A stretch of DNA of 64,000 nt, taken from Lasiosphaeria ovina. Lineage: Eukaryota > Ascomycota > Sordariomycetes > Sordariales > Lasiosphaeriaceae. This document shows, piece after piece, positions 13,001 through 23,641 of this stretch. Made by a program: the position numbers and the translations under genes. The stretch is taken from the NCBI GenBank assembly GCA_033439765.1, contig JAULSN010000002.1:5642001-5706000 (forward strand). The letters are read 5' to 3'. Numbering within the stretch: position 1 is the stretch's first letter; every line of letters begins with the position of its first letter. The notes under the pieces are model-generated. The model ran no database searches, was not told where the DNA came from, and saw only the letters and a program-made list of their open reading frames with translations.

Positions 13001-13323
13001 CAGAAAGACACGGATGGTGGTTCGGAGAGACTTGTGCGGCTTGCAGTCGGCGGCCGAGAGCGGGGAGTGCTCACAGACGGGGCATGACGTTGGCAGAGTC
13101 TCTTGGCAGTTTTCGCATATCGCCTGTTCACAGCAGGGTAGGCGAAAGGCGTTGACTCCCAGCTTGCTGCAAATGGCGCACCTGAGCTTGGCAGGGATGT
13201 CCTCCGGGGCTAGCGACCTAAATGGGCAGTGTCGGCGGAGGGTCCTGCTCGATGCTGGCGACCGAACTTGACTCACCTAATAAGTTCTGCCTGGGCTTCG
13301 GAAATCGTCGAAGCCGCAGCCAT
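10007..13323 (-). CDS. RING-finger protein with RGG box and RS/RD repeats (Mpe1/RBBP6-type RING)
   Basis: Four exons, 13323-13277, 13217-12731, 12670-12364 and 12297-10007, total 3132 bases and 1043 residues. Introns are 59, 60 and 66 bases with CTAAC branch points. The N-terminus has a RING of the cysteine-only type seen in Mpe1/RBBP6: CAIC, then PCCEQAIC, ENC and CPVC. No DWNN ubiquitin-like domain or zinc knuckle is present, so it is not Mpe1 itself. Next come a Met/Gly/Asn-rich segment, an RGG box (FRGRGRGRGFGYGYSRGG) and a long C-terminal half of RS, RD and RE dipeptides. That composition is typical of nuclear RNA-processing proteins. I infer a nuclear E3 ubiquitin ligase linked to splicing or 3'-end processing. 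The RING is clear, the substrate and exact role are unknown. The third intron has no in-frame stop. Confidence 0.8.
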
Positions 13324-14649
13324 TTTTGCGCTGCCGTTAGGCGGTAGACGCGGGATCGGGCGTCCAACATAAGCCAGAGGAGGGGCAAATATGGCCTCAC
13401 AGTGTCGGAAGCATCGAGAATCTCAAGGTTGCCAGCCGCCGAGAGTCGAGGCAAACACGGTCTGGGTAGGCAGGCAGGCAGGCAGGCAGGCAGGAAGGCA
13501 GGGGCAATCAATCAGTGCTGTCAGATGCCGCAGGAGCGATTCGCAGGCCGAGGCGCGCACTGACACTCGTGCCGGTGAACTGACAGTGCAGTGGCAGAAA
13601 AAGGACTGTGGTGGACGCAGCACTGCCTTGGGTGCGTGAAGGTTTGGAAGTGCAGCTGTGAAGCTGAGGTGGCTGGAAAAGGCGTCGTGAGGAGAAGGTT
13701 GATGATGTTTCTGGGCGCGTTCCCGTACTGGCTCCTCATGCACTAAATTAGGAGCCCATGAAAATTTGGCAAGCGTGTCGCAAGCGCACGGGCCATGTTG
13801 GTTTCCCTGTACGAAAAGGCGGGCTTAGCCGGTCACCATGGCGTATTGATTACAAGATACGGATACCTCGAGGCCTGTAACGACCAGAGTTAGAGTTGGC
13901 CACTGCCCGACTCCTCCATTTCAGGCACCTGTCCTCAAAGTCCCCAAACCATCAAACGGTGGCATAATTCTCGATCGTTGTGTCGTTTCTGTGAGACGAG
14001 TCCCTATTATCTTCTGAACTATTATTAGTACTACTAGCGGCTGAAGCCATTTTTTAAACGCCCCAAAGTCAAGCGTATGTCTGAGCCTTGTGGTTTAACC
14101 CAAGCGACTTTGCTTGAGCACGGCCGGGTAATTGAATTATTCCATGCTACATTTTACAGCTGTATGGCAGCCAACCGCAGTTGACCCGTATTAATGCAGC
14201 CTGGTCAGGAAGGGTGCTAGTTGTAGTATATATTTTGCGTACGATTGGGTTTGGCATTCTCAAACATTACGGGGAATGCTAAATACAGTCTGATCGAAAT
14301 TCGGGGTTCTCATATCTTGACGTCACATCGTCAACTGCACAAGGTATTCGTACCTCCGGAGGCATCTATCAGAAGTGTTCGTAAACCAACTGGGCGGTGG
14401 CAGTAGAGCTATGGTCGGTGACATTAGGTAAGTGAATCAGTTGTGGACTGTTCCAGCGCTGCTTGTATAAAATGAAAGATATTCGCCCCCAAAAAACAGC
14501 TCATTGACTCCCGGACGACCTGCCCCTTGTGACCCAATCCACTCCAATTGACCATGTGAAAATGCAAAGTGTCGCGGAACAAGCCCTCATCCTCGATATC
14601 TGCCGGCCCTCGCGACGTTCTAGGGACAACCCACCAACGATTTTCTCCC
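13324..14649. other. Intergenic: promoter of RING gene and 3' flank of Rab5 gene
   Basis: Both neighbours are on the minus strand, so this holds the RING gene promoter (left) and the end of the Rab5-type transcript (right). A tetranucleotide AGGC repeat lies at 13467-13494, about 150 bases upstream of the RING start codon. No open frame with coding character was seen. Confidence 0.6.
13467..13494. repeat. (AGGC)n microsatellite
   Basis: About seven consecutive AGGC units lie in the presumed promoter or leader of the RING-finger gene. One interrupted unit (AGGAAGGC) follows on the right. Confidence 0.85.
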
Positions 14650-15485
14650 TCAGCAAGCACATCCCTCCTTCGCGTTTGGATCCCGCGGCCCATTGAGGTT
14701 GACCCTTTGCTCCTCGGCGCGGCCGGCAGCGTGCGAAGCAGCCACGCCCCGCGCGCTCTTCAGCGAAGTCTCGGGGATCGCGTTGGCAATGGCGGTGAAG
14801 ACCTCGGTGACGTTGAAGCCCGTCTTGGCGCTCGTCTCGAAGAACAACAGGCCTTCCTCTTCTGAATATGTCTTGGCCTCTTCCGTCGAGACCTTCCTCG
14901 CGTCGCCCAAGTCGTCCCCGCCGGCGCTCTCGGCATCTCCGCCGCTGCCGGACCCGTCGTTTGTGAGATCGAGCTTGTTGCCCACCAGCGCGATCACGAT
15001 GCCTGGAGACGCCTGCCTCTGCAGCTCAGCTACCCAGTGCTTGGCCTTGACCAGGGATGTGGGCTTGGTGAGATCGTAGACAACCAGGGCGGCCTGCGCG
15101 TTGCGGTAGTACATGGGCGCCAGCGAGGCAAACCGCTCCTGGCCTGCTGTGTCCCAAATCTCGAATTTGATGGTCCGTGTCGGAAGGTTGCATTTCTGTG
15201 TCAGGAAGGCGGCTGCGCAAGTCGGTTAGCCGTGTCCGGTTTGCTCACCCGGGCCCCAGAGCCGGCGTCCTACCTCCTATTGTTGGTTCCTTGTTTTCTT
15301 GGAAGTCATTATTGACAAACCGAAGAACGAGAGATGACTGCGGCGGTACACGTCTATCAGCACATGTCGGATTGCGAGATGGGGGAGTATGGAATGCGGA
15401 TGCCTACCTTTCCGACAGCAGCTTCGCCGAGGAGCACCAGCTTGACGCTGCTGCTCGGCTTCGGACCATTTGCTGAATCGGCCAT
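14650..15485 (-). CDS. VPS21: Rab5-type small GTPase (Vps21/Ypt5)
   Basis: Three exons, 15485-15408, 15337-15274 and 15212-14650, encode 234 residues. All G motifs are visible. GEAAVGKSS (20-28) is split by the first intron right after the lysine. The effector region EPTIGAAF follows. Next are [13 protein letters not shown] and the ETSAK box. The effector region, FLTQKC and [15 protein letters not shown] mark it as a Rab5 and not another Rab. The C-terminus is CAC, a double-cysteine prenylation signal. Rab5 proteins act on early endosomes in vesicle tethering and fusion with effectors such as CORVET and the class III PI3-kinase. An insertion of Gly, Ser and Asp residues follows NKLDL and lengthens the protein beyond the usual 210-220 residues. 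The gene is divergent from KRI1, 562 bases away. Confidence 0.96.
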
Positions 15486-16047
15486 CTCGGACAAGACGCT
15501 TCTGCTGGCCGCTTCTTGCGGGGCGGTCGGATCGAGAAAATCAGATAGTTGTGAATGCGTGCGGGCGTGTGTCAAAGCACGGGCGTGTTGGGAGCGAGCG
15601 TTCGCGATGTGTTTTTTAGTGAAGGGTGTAAGTGACGTGATAGGCAAACAGCTCAAGCCAGGATGGGATGATGCATGCGACGACGAGAGCGTCGCAACCT
15701 GGAAACACTAACAAGTTCAACAGGCCCCAGCCCAGGCCCAAAGCGGCCCAGCGTCTGCGCTCTGAGCCACTCGGCGCACGTGCCGCGAAAGGTTGTCTCA
15801 GAACAGTCCCCGAACTGTACTGTGTATCCGTACCCCACCAAAGACCGATAAGTGCCAATTAAACAGTGCGGATCCAGCAGGAAGTGGCCGAAGATTTCCG
15901 AAGCCCAGAAGTGCCCCACTAAAAAGTTCAGCGCTCTCCGAATTGTTGCTTGCTCTCTCTCATTGAGGAAAAAAAAGAGTCGCTTCTTTCTGGCACACTG
16001 CCTCGTCGCAGGATTGAACTTTCAAAAGGAATCCAACTGTCGCAGCA
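15486..16047. promoter_or_regulatory. Shared promoter region of Rab5 gene (-) and KRI1 (+)
   Basis: The two start codons face away from each other across 562 bases, so the promoters of both genes must lie here. No TATA box in a convincing position or other named element was identified. Function is inferred from gene layout only. Confidence 0.55.
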
Positions 16048-18210
16048 ATGGCGTCCAGCTCTGTGAAAGGCGCAAAAGGCGCAAAAGGCGCAAAGGGCGC
16101 TGTAAAGGGCGACCAGGTTCCGAGCAAAAAGAAAGTCCTCTTCGACAACTCGGACTCGTCCTCGCCAAGCAGCGAAGACGACCAGGAAGACGGCGGTGCC
16201 GCTCTCGCCTCGGCGTCGGCCTCTCAGCTCAAGATTAACGATGAGTATGCCCGCAAATTCGAGTATAACAAGAAGCGTGAGGAGCTTCAGCGCCTCGAGG
16301 AGAAATACAAGACGGCCAACGCCTCCGACGACTCGGAGTCCTCCGAGGACGAGACAGAAGACGACGAAGCCGTCCTGGTCACCGAGGATCTCGATGCCGA
16401 GATCTCGGCCACCCTAAGGGCTATCAAGAACAAGGACCCTAGGATATACGACAAGGACGCCGTCTTCTATAAGCCAATCGACCCTGAGGATGAGCCCGTC
16501 GAGGAGGAGAAGGAGGAGAAGCCGATTTTCCTCAAAGACTACCACCGCGAGAGGTATCTGCGCGGCGACGTTGGTGCCGACCTGGAAGACGAGGCCGACC
16601 CCGACGTATCCATGACGTACGCGCGGGAGCAGGCTGATCTCAAGAAGTCGATCCTGTCCGAGATCAACGCCGCTGCCGAAGACGAGGAGTGGAGCGACGA
16701 TGACGCCTTCATCAAGCCCACCCAGAAGAAGGAAGAGGCGCCAGAAGAAAACGGCATACATCCGTCACGGGCGGCCGCTATCAAGCTCACCGAGGTAGAT
16801 GTCAAGAAAGCCGACGAGGATCCCGAGGAGTTCCTCAGCAAATTCATGGCCTCCAAGGCCTGGGCTCCGCCAAAGGGCTCAAAGTGGGAGGCGTTTGAGT
16901 CGGACGAGGGGGACGACGACGACGACTTGGCCGACCAGGTTGAACATGCCTACAACATGAGATTCGAAGATCCGGCCAAAGCCAACCAGGTGCTGAAGTC
17001 ATACTCCAGAGACGCCGCCAACGCTCGTTCTGTCAGAAAGGAGGAGCTCAAAGGCCGGAAAAAGCTGAGGCAGCTCGAGAAGGAGAAGAAGGAAGCCAAG
17101 AAGAAACAGCGAGAGGAAGAGCGCGCTCGGCTCCGCCGCTTGAAGGTTGAGGAGGCCTCGGACAGGCTCGCCAAGATCAAGAAAGCTGCTGGGATCAGCG
17201 GCAAAACTCTCACCGATGAGGAGTGGGTCAAGTTCCTAGATGACGCATGGGACGATGACAAGTGGGAGGAGGAGATGACCAAGCGTTTTGGCGAGGATTA
17301 CTACGCTGAAGCAGACGAGCTGTGGCGTGCCGAGGAGGATGGGCAGTACGCCGACGAGGACGATGATGAGGACAGCGGGGCTGACGACGGCAAGGACGGG
17401 AAGAAGAAGAAGGCGAAGAAAACCAAGCCTAAGAAGCCAAAGTGGGACGATGATATCGACATCAAGGACATCATCCCCGACTTTGAGGATGACGAAGTGC
17501 CTAAAGTCAGCCTGTCCGACGACGAAGCAGCACCCGAGGCAGCGGCAGCAGGAGGAGCCGACGAGGACGACGACGCGTCGGAAGCCGAGCGGCCCTCGAA
17601 AAAGCGCAAGACGGCCACAAAAGACCTCAAGAAAGAGCGCATCGCGGCCCAGCGCCAGGCACGCGAGGAGCTGGCCAAGGTTGAGGCCCTCGTCGATACC
17701 AAGATGGAGCTCGAGAACCCGCGCATCCTGGCCGCCTCGTCGTCCAAGAAAGGCGGCGCCTCGGGCGGCGTGCCGACCTTCCGCTACCGCGAGACGTCGC
17801 CCAACGTGTTCGGCATGACGCCGCGCGACATCCTGCTCGCGCCCTCGGACGCCGCGCTCAACGAGTTCGCCGGCCTCAAGAAGCTCGCCACCTTCCGCGA
17901 CGCCGAGAAGAAGCGCAAGGACAAGAAGCACCTCGGCAAGAAGGCCCGCTTGCGCCAGTGGCGCCGCGAGACCTTTGGCCGCGAGTTCGAGCGCACCGGC
18001 CCCACGTTTGGCTTTGACGGCCTGCCCGAGGCAACCGGCGCCAATGCTGCCCAGCCGCAACAAGAGCAAAAGCAAGAGCAGCAGGCACAGCAACCTCCTC
18101 CTCCTACCGCCGCTGCCGCTACCGGCGCGGATAACATTGTCGACGGGGAGCGGAAGAAGAAGCGCAAGAGGTCAAAGGGCAAGGCCAAGGGCGGGCAGAC
18201 CGAGGCGTGA
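16048..18210 (+). CDS. KRI1: Kri1, 40S ribosome biogenesis factor
   Basis: A single exon encodes 720 residues, close to the family's usual length. The start is the first ATG (CAGCAATGG context). A short KGA tandem repeat near the N-terminus comes from a 9-base repeat. The Kri1 core is recognised from the strongly acidic and lysine-rich body, the segment EFLSKFMASKAW, and WVKFLDDAWDDDKWEEEM. The conserved C-terminal block FRYRETSPNVFGMTPRDIL leads into GLKKLATFRDAEKKRKDKKH. In yeast Kri1 binds Krr1 in the nucleolus and is needed for early 18S rRNA processing in the 90S/SSU processome. Long coiled-coil and basic stretches fit an assembly factor. The protein ends with basic KKKRKRSKGKAKGG, a likely nuclear or nucleolar signal. 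It is divergent from the Rab5 gene and convergent with the Zn2Cys6 gene. Confidence 0.95.
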   Translation: MASSSVKGAKGAKGAKGAVKGDQVPSKKKVLFDNSDSSSPSSEDDQEDGGAALASASASQLKINDEYARKFEYNKKREELQRLEEKYKTANASDDSESSEDETEDDEAVLVTEDLDAEISATLRAIKNKDPRIYDKDAVFYKPIDPEDEPVEEEKEEKPIFLKDYHRERYLRGDVGADLEDEADPDVSMTYAREQADLKKSILSEINAAAEDEEWSDDDAFIKPTQKKEEAPEENGIHPSRAAAIKLTEVDVKKADEDPEEFLSKFMASKAWAPPKGSKWEAFESDEGDDDDDLADQVEHAYNMRFEDPAKANQVLKSYSRDAANARSVRKEELKGRKKLRQLEKEKKEAKKKQREEERARLRRLKVEEASDRLAKIKKAAGISGKTLTDEEWVKFLDDAWDDDKWEEEMTKRFGEDYYAEADELWRAEEDGQYADEDDDEDSGADDGKDGKKKKAKKTKPKKPKWDDDIDIKDIIPDFEDDEVPKVSLSDDEAAPEAAAAGGADEDDDASEAERPSKKRKTATKDLKKERIAAQRQAREELAKVEALVDTKMELENPRILAASSSKKGGASGGVPTFRYRETSPNVFGMTPRDILLAPSDAALNEFAGLKKLATFRDAEKKRKDKKHLGKKARLRQWRRETFGREFERTGPTFGFDGLPEATGANAAQPQQEQKQEQQAQQPPPPTAAAATGADNIVDGERKKKRKRSKGKAKGGQTEA

Positions 18211-19467
18211 AGAAAAAAACAAATGAAGATAAAAAGGGGGTGAGTATATTGACTGCCTGGGCGCGTCTTCTTTTTTTTCCCTTTGGATGCATATCTGATT
18301 GGCTTGGGATTTTCAATCTTTGTCGGTGGAGTTATGAGGTGAATAAAAAATGGTACATAGCGAGGACGTTGATACATCTGATCGCACATATATATAAACA
18401 CATACATCTCCCATTTATTGAGTCGGCTCTTGCTCTCATGTTTCCAGGACTCCTTACTGACTGACTTACTCCCTAGAGCTTCGTTCGCATGAGTTGCTTA
18501 CCTAGTTAATACATGCATGTATGCGTGGTTTTATATCACATGTTCACGACCAAGATGCTCGAGATGTGTGTGTGTGGCACACACACATTGGTTTTGAGAT
18601 CTTGTTTCATTCTTTTCCTTTCTCTCTCTTTCCCCCTAGACTCTCTCTGTCAGACTGTCTCTGGCTTGTGTCTCTCGACCCTGCCTATCCCCTCCCACCT
18701 TCCACATCCTTTCCGAGTCTTGATATATCCCTTCCCTCTCTCTTCGTAGCAGATATTGAGACCCTCCCGAGAAAAGGAGAGATATCTCTACCCCAGAGAC
18801 ACGGATATGTGTGTGATGAGAAACAAATCGCAAATAAAGCGGGCCGTCGCTTTGGACGACCAAGAAAGTACAAAGAATCAGATAAATCAACAATAAGAAA
18901 AAAAAACCCGCGTCGCGCTTAAACTTTGCCTCCTAGGTATAATGTTATAGTTTGTGCGCCTTTGCTCCCGTTCCCACTTTGTTGTGTTGCTGCTAGCGGT
19001 GAGGAAGCACCTGCGATCTGAAGACGAAAACAGTAACATCGAATACCGAAAACTGCAATCCCGCACCGCACCGCACCTCGCTAGTCTTTTGTGTGTGTTT
19101 GCTTGTTTGGTATGCGGATTAGTTGATGTAGTGCATAACCTCCAACACATGTAGCAAGCATCATAGGATATCCCCTTGCATTCCTCATCCCTCCCATAAA
19201 ATCTCGCTTATCCCTACCCTTTCCGCCGCCGCCGCCGCAGTTATCGAGCGGCCTGTCTCCCCTCGCTTTGCACTAGCCAAAAGAGAAAAAAGAACAAGAA
19301 AAAGGGAGAATTGATATAAAACATCACACCCGGACACACACGCACGCGTACATGATCGCTGGATATTTGATGACCGAGACTTTTTCGTCCCGTCTTCCGT
19401 TGAGCTACATTTCCCAGTAGTGTTGCTCGAGAGATCGCTGTTGTTTAAATGGTGCAGGGCAGGGCAC
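18211..19467. other. Intergenic between convergent KRI1 and transcription factor gene
   Basis: Both flanking genes end here, so the stretch should contain the two 3' untranslated regions. It is A/T-rich with T and A runs. A candidate AATAAA lies at 18342-18347. No coding region was seen. Confidence 0.6.
18342..18347 (+). other. Candidate poly(A) signal of KRI1
   Basis: AATAAA occurs 132 bases after the KRI1 stop codon on the same strand, in an A-rich context. Fungal poly(A) signals are degenerate, so this is only a position guess. Confidence 0.35.
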
Positions 19468-22400
19468 TCAATGCCCACCGCCACCGTGATGCATTCCGCT
19501 ATTACCAAACATGCTGGCAAAGCCGTCTAGGCTGCCAACCCCGCCGACTCCGAGGTCGCCGCCGATTTCTGGCGGCTCCATGTTGAAGGGCATGAACCAC
19601 GCCGAGCTTGGCTCGTTGGCAAATGCCGCGTGAAGTGAAGCGTCTGATTGGACGCTATTGCCGTGGCCATGTCCGTGGCCATGTCCGTGGCCATGTCCGT
19701 GTCCGTGTCCATGTCCATGTCCATGGTTGTGGCCGTGTCCAGAACCACGATCGTTGTCCCGGCTGCTCTCTCCGTTATCTTGTGACCACCCAGCCAGCGA
19801 GCTCAGCCCAGGGTCGACACCATTTCCATAGGCACCAAAAACCAGCTGGCGGTCCAGCTGAGTCATGCCATGAGCAGCCGAGAGGGGAAGCCCGAAAGGG
19901 TCGGGCGGGAAGAATGAGGATGGGTGGTGGTGGTGCGACATGTGTGAGACGGCAACGGGCGAGATGGGAGAGAGGGCGTGGTAGGCGGCATTGGCCGAGT
20001 GTGGGATCGTCAAGGGGTTGAAGGAGCCGGGGCCGCTTGTCTGGCCGCCTAGCGAACCGTTCGCGGCGGCGGAGAAGGACCGCTGATGCAGCCGGGCGGC
20101 GTGGAGCTGCTCGGCTGTCGCACCGGGATGGCGATGGCCGAATTCTGTCTGCAGCGGCTCTAATCCGTGGTCGCCGCCACCGCGAGATGTGCTGCTGGCT
20201 TTCCGTGCGATGGACTTGCGCTTGAGCTGTTGCTGTTGTTGCTGGACGGGACGGGAGATGCCGTTCGGTCCGGTATTCTCAGAACTTTGGGGCGAAAGCG
20301 TCGTAAAAAACTCCTCTACCGTGTGTAACTCGGGCTTCTGCTCCAGCACAGCATCTTCGCCCTTTTCCTTCTTCTTGTAGGTGGCAGGGTCCAGAAAGTC
20401 GGACTGGGACACGCCGTGGGGATACCGGTCAAACCAGTCGCCGTACTGGAATATGGGCGATGATGCGTTCTCGTTTGCGGGAGTGCCCTGTCTCGCGGCG
20501 TCGGCGCAGGTGCGATATTGTTCGCGCAGGTTTTCCGACATCCAGTGGAACATGCCCCAGTACCTCTTCATCTTGGACAGAAACTTGACATTGGTGGCCA
20601 GGTTCCGCTTCGACGTTGCCTCCATGGTCGGGTCGCGAGAAAATATCCCAAAAATGTGCACCGTGCTAGACAAGAAGGCGCAGTAGCCGGTAAATGGAGC
20701 CGTGATGAAATGGGATTCGGCATCTTTGAGCAGCTCAGAAATGCGGTTGGCAGCTGCGAATGCTTTAGCCCCGGCCTTGGTCACGAATGCCTTGGGCACG
20801 TCTTGCTGAAAATGGCCGCTGGGCGATGACACAGCAAACCTGTTCATGAAGAGCGTGTTTTGCTGGATAGATATGTGCAGAAACAGAAACTGGTTCGCCA
20901 TGTTGTCGGTTCCGTGCAGGTGGAGATTCTCGGGCGTGTAAGCCAGAGACTCTGGGAGATCCGCCACCAAGTCGTCCGTCTGTTTGATGAGCTTCGAGTA
21001 TTCCGAATCCGGGCTCCACATTGGATGAGGATCGAGTTCCTTTCCCCCTTGGTTGAGGTAGCCGATGATGCGACCCCACAGGGCAATGACTTTAATCATC
21101 CAGGCCGCCACCCCCATGTTGTCCTTGGCTTCGGACTGCTGGCCGTCCGCGAGCGGCTCGAGAACCTCACCGCCCAGGGTTTCGGTGGGGCCGGGCATGT
21201 CGTATTGAAAGTTCTTCTCCTTTATAGGTAGCGGGATTTTCAGAGTCTCCTCTCTGATGAAGGTGGGCCGGTCGGTGCCTGACGAGTTGAAGCGGTCCAT
21301 CAGGAAACAAGCCCACATGGTCCGCCTCCGAATCTCGCGATCGATGAAGCTGAGCTGCGTCTTGCCTGCCAGCCGCAGAGGGTCGTGCTCCAGGTCCTTG
21401 TGGAGTTGAAGCGCGAACGCCATGCGAATAGCCTGCCCGCCCAACGACCAACTCCGGCCGCCATGGCATGTACCGAATTCGTGCAGACCTAATATCAGCA
21501 GGCACGTTAATATGGTGATGTTTGGCCACTCGTATCTCTTGGTCAGAATATCGCGAGCGGCCGAGGCCCACTCTTCCCCGCGAAGGAAGTTCGGATTTGT
21601 GTTGAGTTTCGGATGATTGGAGAAGCGTGCTGCAATCGCGCAGACGGAGAGAACCAAGACCGGGGGGAGTGCGCCGGCCCTGACCAAGTACTGAGGTCAG
21701 CATGCATTCGGAACACGCGGGATTCTGCGGCTGTGCTTTCTTCTTGTTGTTCCCTTTTTCAATTAATAAAACATACCTGAGCTTCCTCATAAAACTAGGT
21801 TTGTGGAGGATGTGGTACGCCTGGCCGTAAATGTTTTCGAAAAACACCTCGGAGAGATGCTCTTGTATTTCCTTTGACGGGAGCGCATCGCCGCCTTCCA
21901 GGAGGAGTTTACTCTCTTCCGCCTCCTGAACCAGAATTGTCGACGGCCTATTGGGCCCGTCGAGCTTCGATTTGGATGGGGCTCGGGCCCAGTGCTCGAG
22001 GTCCGGCCCGAACGCCTCGTCGGCTGCGCGCTTTTTCGCCGCCGCTTTCCCCCCGGCTGCCAGTGTCCCCGGGATCGCGGGCTTGACCACGGCTCTGGTC
22101 ACTGGCGACGGCAGTCCATCCTGCTCCGACTTTGGTACAATCTTGATGATGCGCTCCTCCATCCGCTTCAGTCGCTTGTCCAGCATGGCCATGTAGTCCG
22201 TCCTTGGGGCAGCCTTGCGGGCCGTGACTTTGTATACGCAGGGAATCCGGGATCGAAGACAGTGCTTGCACGCCGGTTTCTCGCCCGAGCAGCGGATCTT
22301 CTTGCGGCGGCAGGCGATGCAGGCCAGTGGCAGGCGTTTGCGTTCCTTTCCGGCCTTGGTCTTGAGCTCGCTCCACGCGGGCGCAGTATCGGCCCTCTCC

Positions 22401-22957
22401 CCTTTGGACTTGCCGCCCAGGTCGGTCCCGTCTGCCAGCCCCCCCGTCGCGAGGCCGAACTCGTCCGACATGGGCTCGTCCAAGAGGTTGGCGCCATTGC
22501 CGCTGTCGGGCGAGCCATCTTCAGACCCGCCGTCCACGCTGAGCTGTCTCCGGCCGCCGGCGTGGCCATAACCAGAGGTCCGGACGGTGATCGAAGTCAC
22601 CGAGTTCTGGCGGTCCGGGATTGACGATATCGAGGGCGGCTCGGAGGGGGCGAAGAGGTCCGGCGCACTGTCATCGAAGGTAGCCGATGGCAGACTCGAC
22701 GGCAGGCCCGCCATGGGAGAGTCTTCTAACGAGTTCTGGTAGGGAAACTGGAAGTCGCCAAAGTTAGAGGCATCCGCCAGGTCGCCGGCAGCCGTGATGC
22801 TCCCGAGCGCCTCATTGGTGTTTTCCAGCTTGAGGTTCTGGAGGGCGGCAGCCTCGGCCTGTGTAAGGTGAGGGTCCGAGTCGCCAGAGACGGGCGGGAA
22901 TTCGAGCTCAAGGGCCGGGAAGTTGCTGAGGTCGCCTTGCGAGTCGCTGGGTGACAT
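19468..22957 (-). CDS. Zn2Cys6 transcription factor with fungal-specific regulatory domain
   Basis: Two exons, 22957-21777 and 21679-19468, encode 1130 residues. The intron has donor GTATGT. The acceptor was placed at GGTCAG because that joins FMRKL to RAGALPPVLVLSVCAIAARFS in frame; an AG 11 bases earlier does not. The first ATG of the frame is MSPSDSQ. The binuclear zinc cluster spans about 213-240 (CIACRRKKIRC, then CKHC, then IPC). A basic linker and a short coiled coil (MLDKRLKRMEERI) follow. The middle region with GGRSWSLGGQAIRMAFALQLHKDL is the fungal-specific transcription factor domain. The C-terminal third is low complexity and includes about a dozen Gly-His repeats (about 1040-1067). 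Such factors bind CGG half-sites, usually as dimers. The target pathway cannot be told. A 7-kb gene-free region lies upstream. Confidence 0.92.
19660..19740. repeat. In-frame tandem repeat encoding (Gly-His)n
   Basis: A 6/12-base repeat of the form GTGGCCATGTCC runs through the C-terminal coding part of the Zn2Cys6 gene. On the minus strand it gives alternating Gly and His with one Asn interruption. Repeat purity is highest at 19671-19705. Confidence 0.9.
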
Positions 22958-23621
22958 GGCGAGTCGAGTGCCTTGAGCTCGAGGGCGCCCGTGAGGATCG
23001 GCAAAGCGGCTTGGCTCAGCCTTCGCTCGCCGCCAGAGCAAATGAGACGATTCACAATCCCCACACAGCTGACCCAGACAGTCCTGAGCTATGCTCCACT
23101 CGATCGGGGCTTTCTTTGCTTGGTCCCAAGGCCGCACAGGGGAATCTCATGGTCCGTGCCGGGGAACTAAGAAGCCTCGACCCCGTCGGCAGGCCGCGCT
23201 ACGAGAATGCGACGACAGCAGGGCAGGAGGCGCGGGCAGTGGCCGTCGTGCGAATCCGTGTAACTTTCTCTCCGTCTTTTCGAAGTTTCCCCCGAGGACT
23301 TCTGGTTCGGGATCAGGGAGAGCTGTCTTGTCTCCCAAAGTCCGTGACTGGGGGAGTGGAGGGAAGAAAAGGAGGGGGAGGCAAACCCTAAACCAGCAAG
23401 CTGGGGGATCCAAGCTGGTAGTTGACGGGTCGAACCTATCGTATCGTTCGCCGTCAAGCTGTGTGGATCGCCGAGAAGGGCCTAGCTAGCAGCAGGGAAC
23501 AGAAGCGTTTTCGGCGGCCAAATTGTGGGGTAATAAGAAGCGGGTGTCTTTTGGCTGACGGACCCCAGAAGAAGCAAAGAAGCGGTGCTCTGTGCTGCTG
23601 CAAGACATGCGGAGGTGAGCC

Positions 23622-23641
23622 GGGGGGGGGGGGGGGGGGGG
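23622..23641. repeat. G20 homopolymer
   Basis: Twenty consecutive G on the plus strand, upstream of the Zn2Cys6 gene. Length may be approximate because such runs are prone to sequencing error. Confidence 0.8.

Noticed and set aside
17236..18093. 285-codon minus-strand frame opposite KRI1
   Set aside because: Leu/Arg/Val-rich antisense shadow of the lysine/glutamate-rich KRI1 coding sequence.
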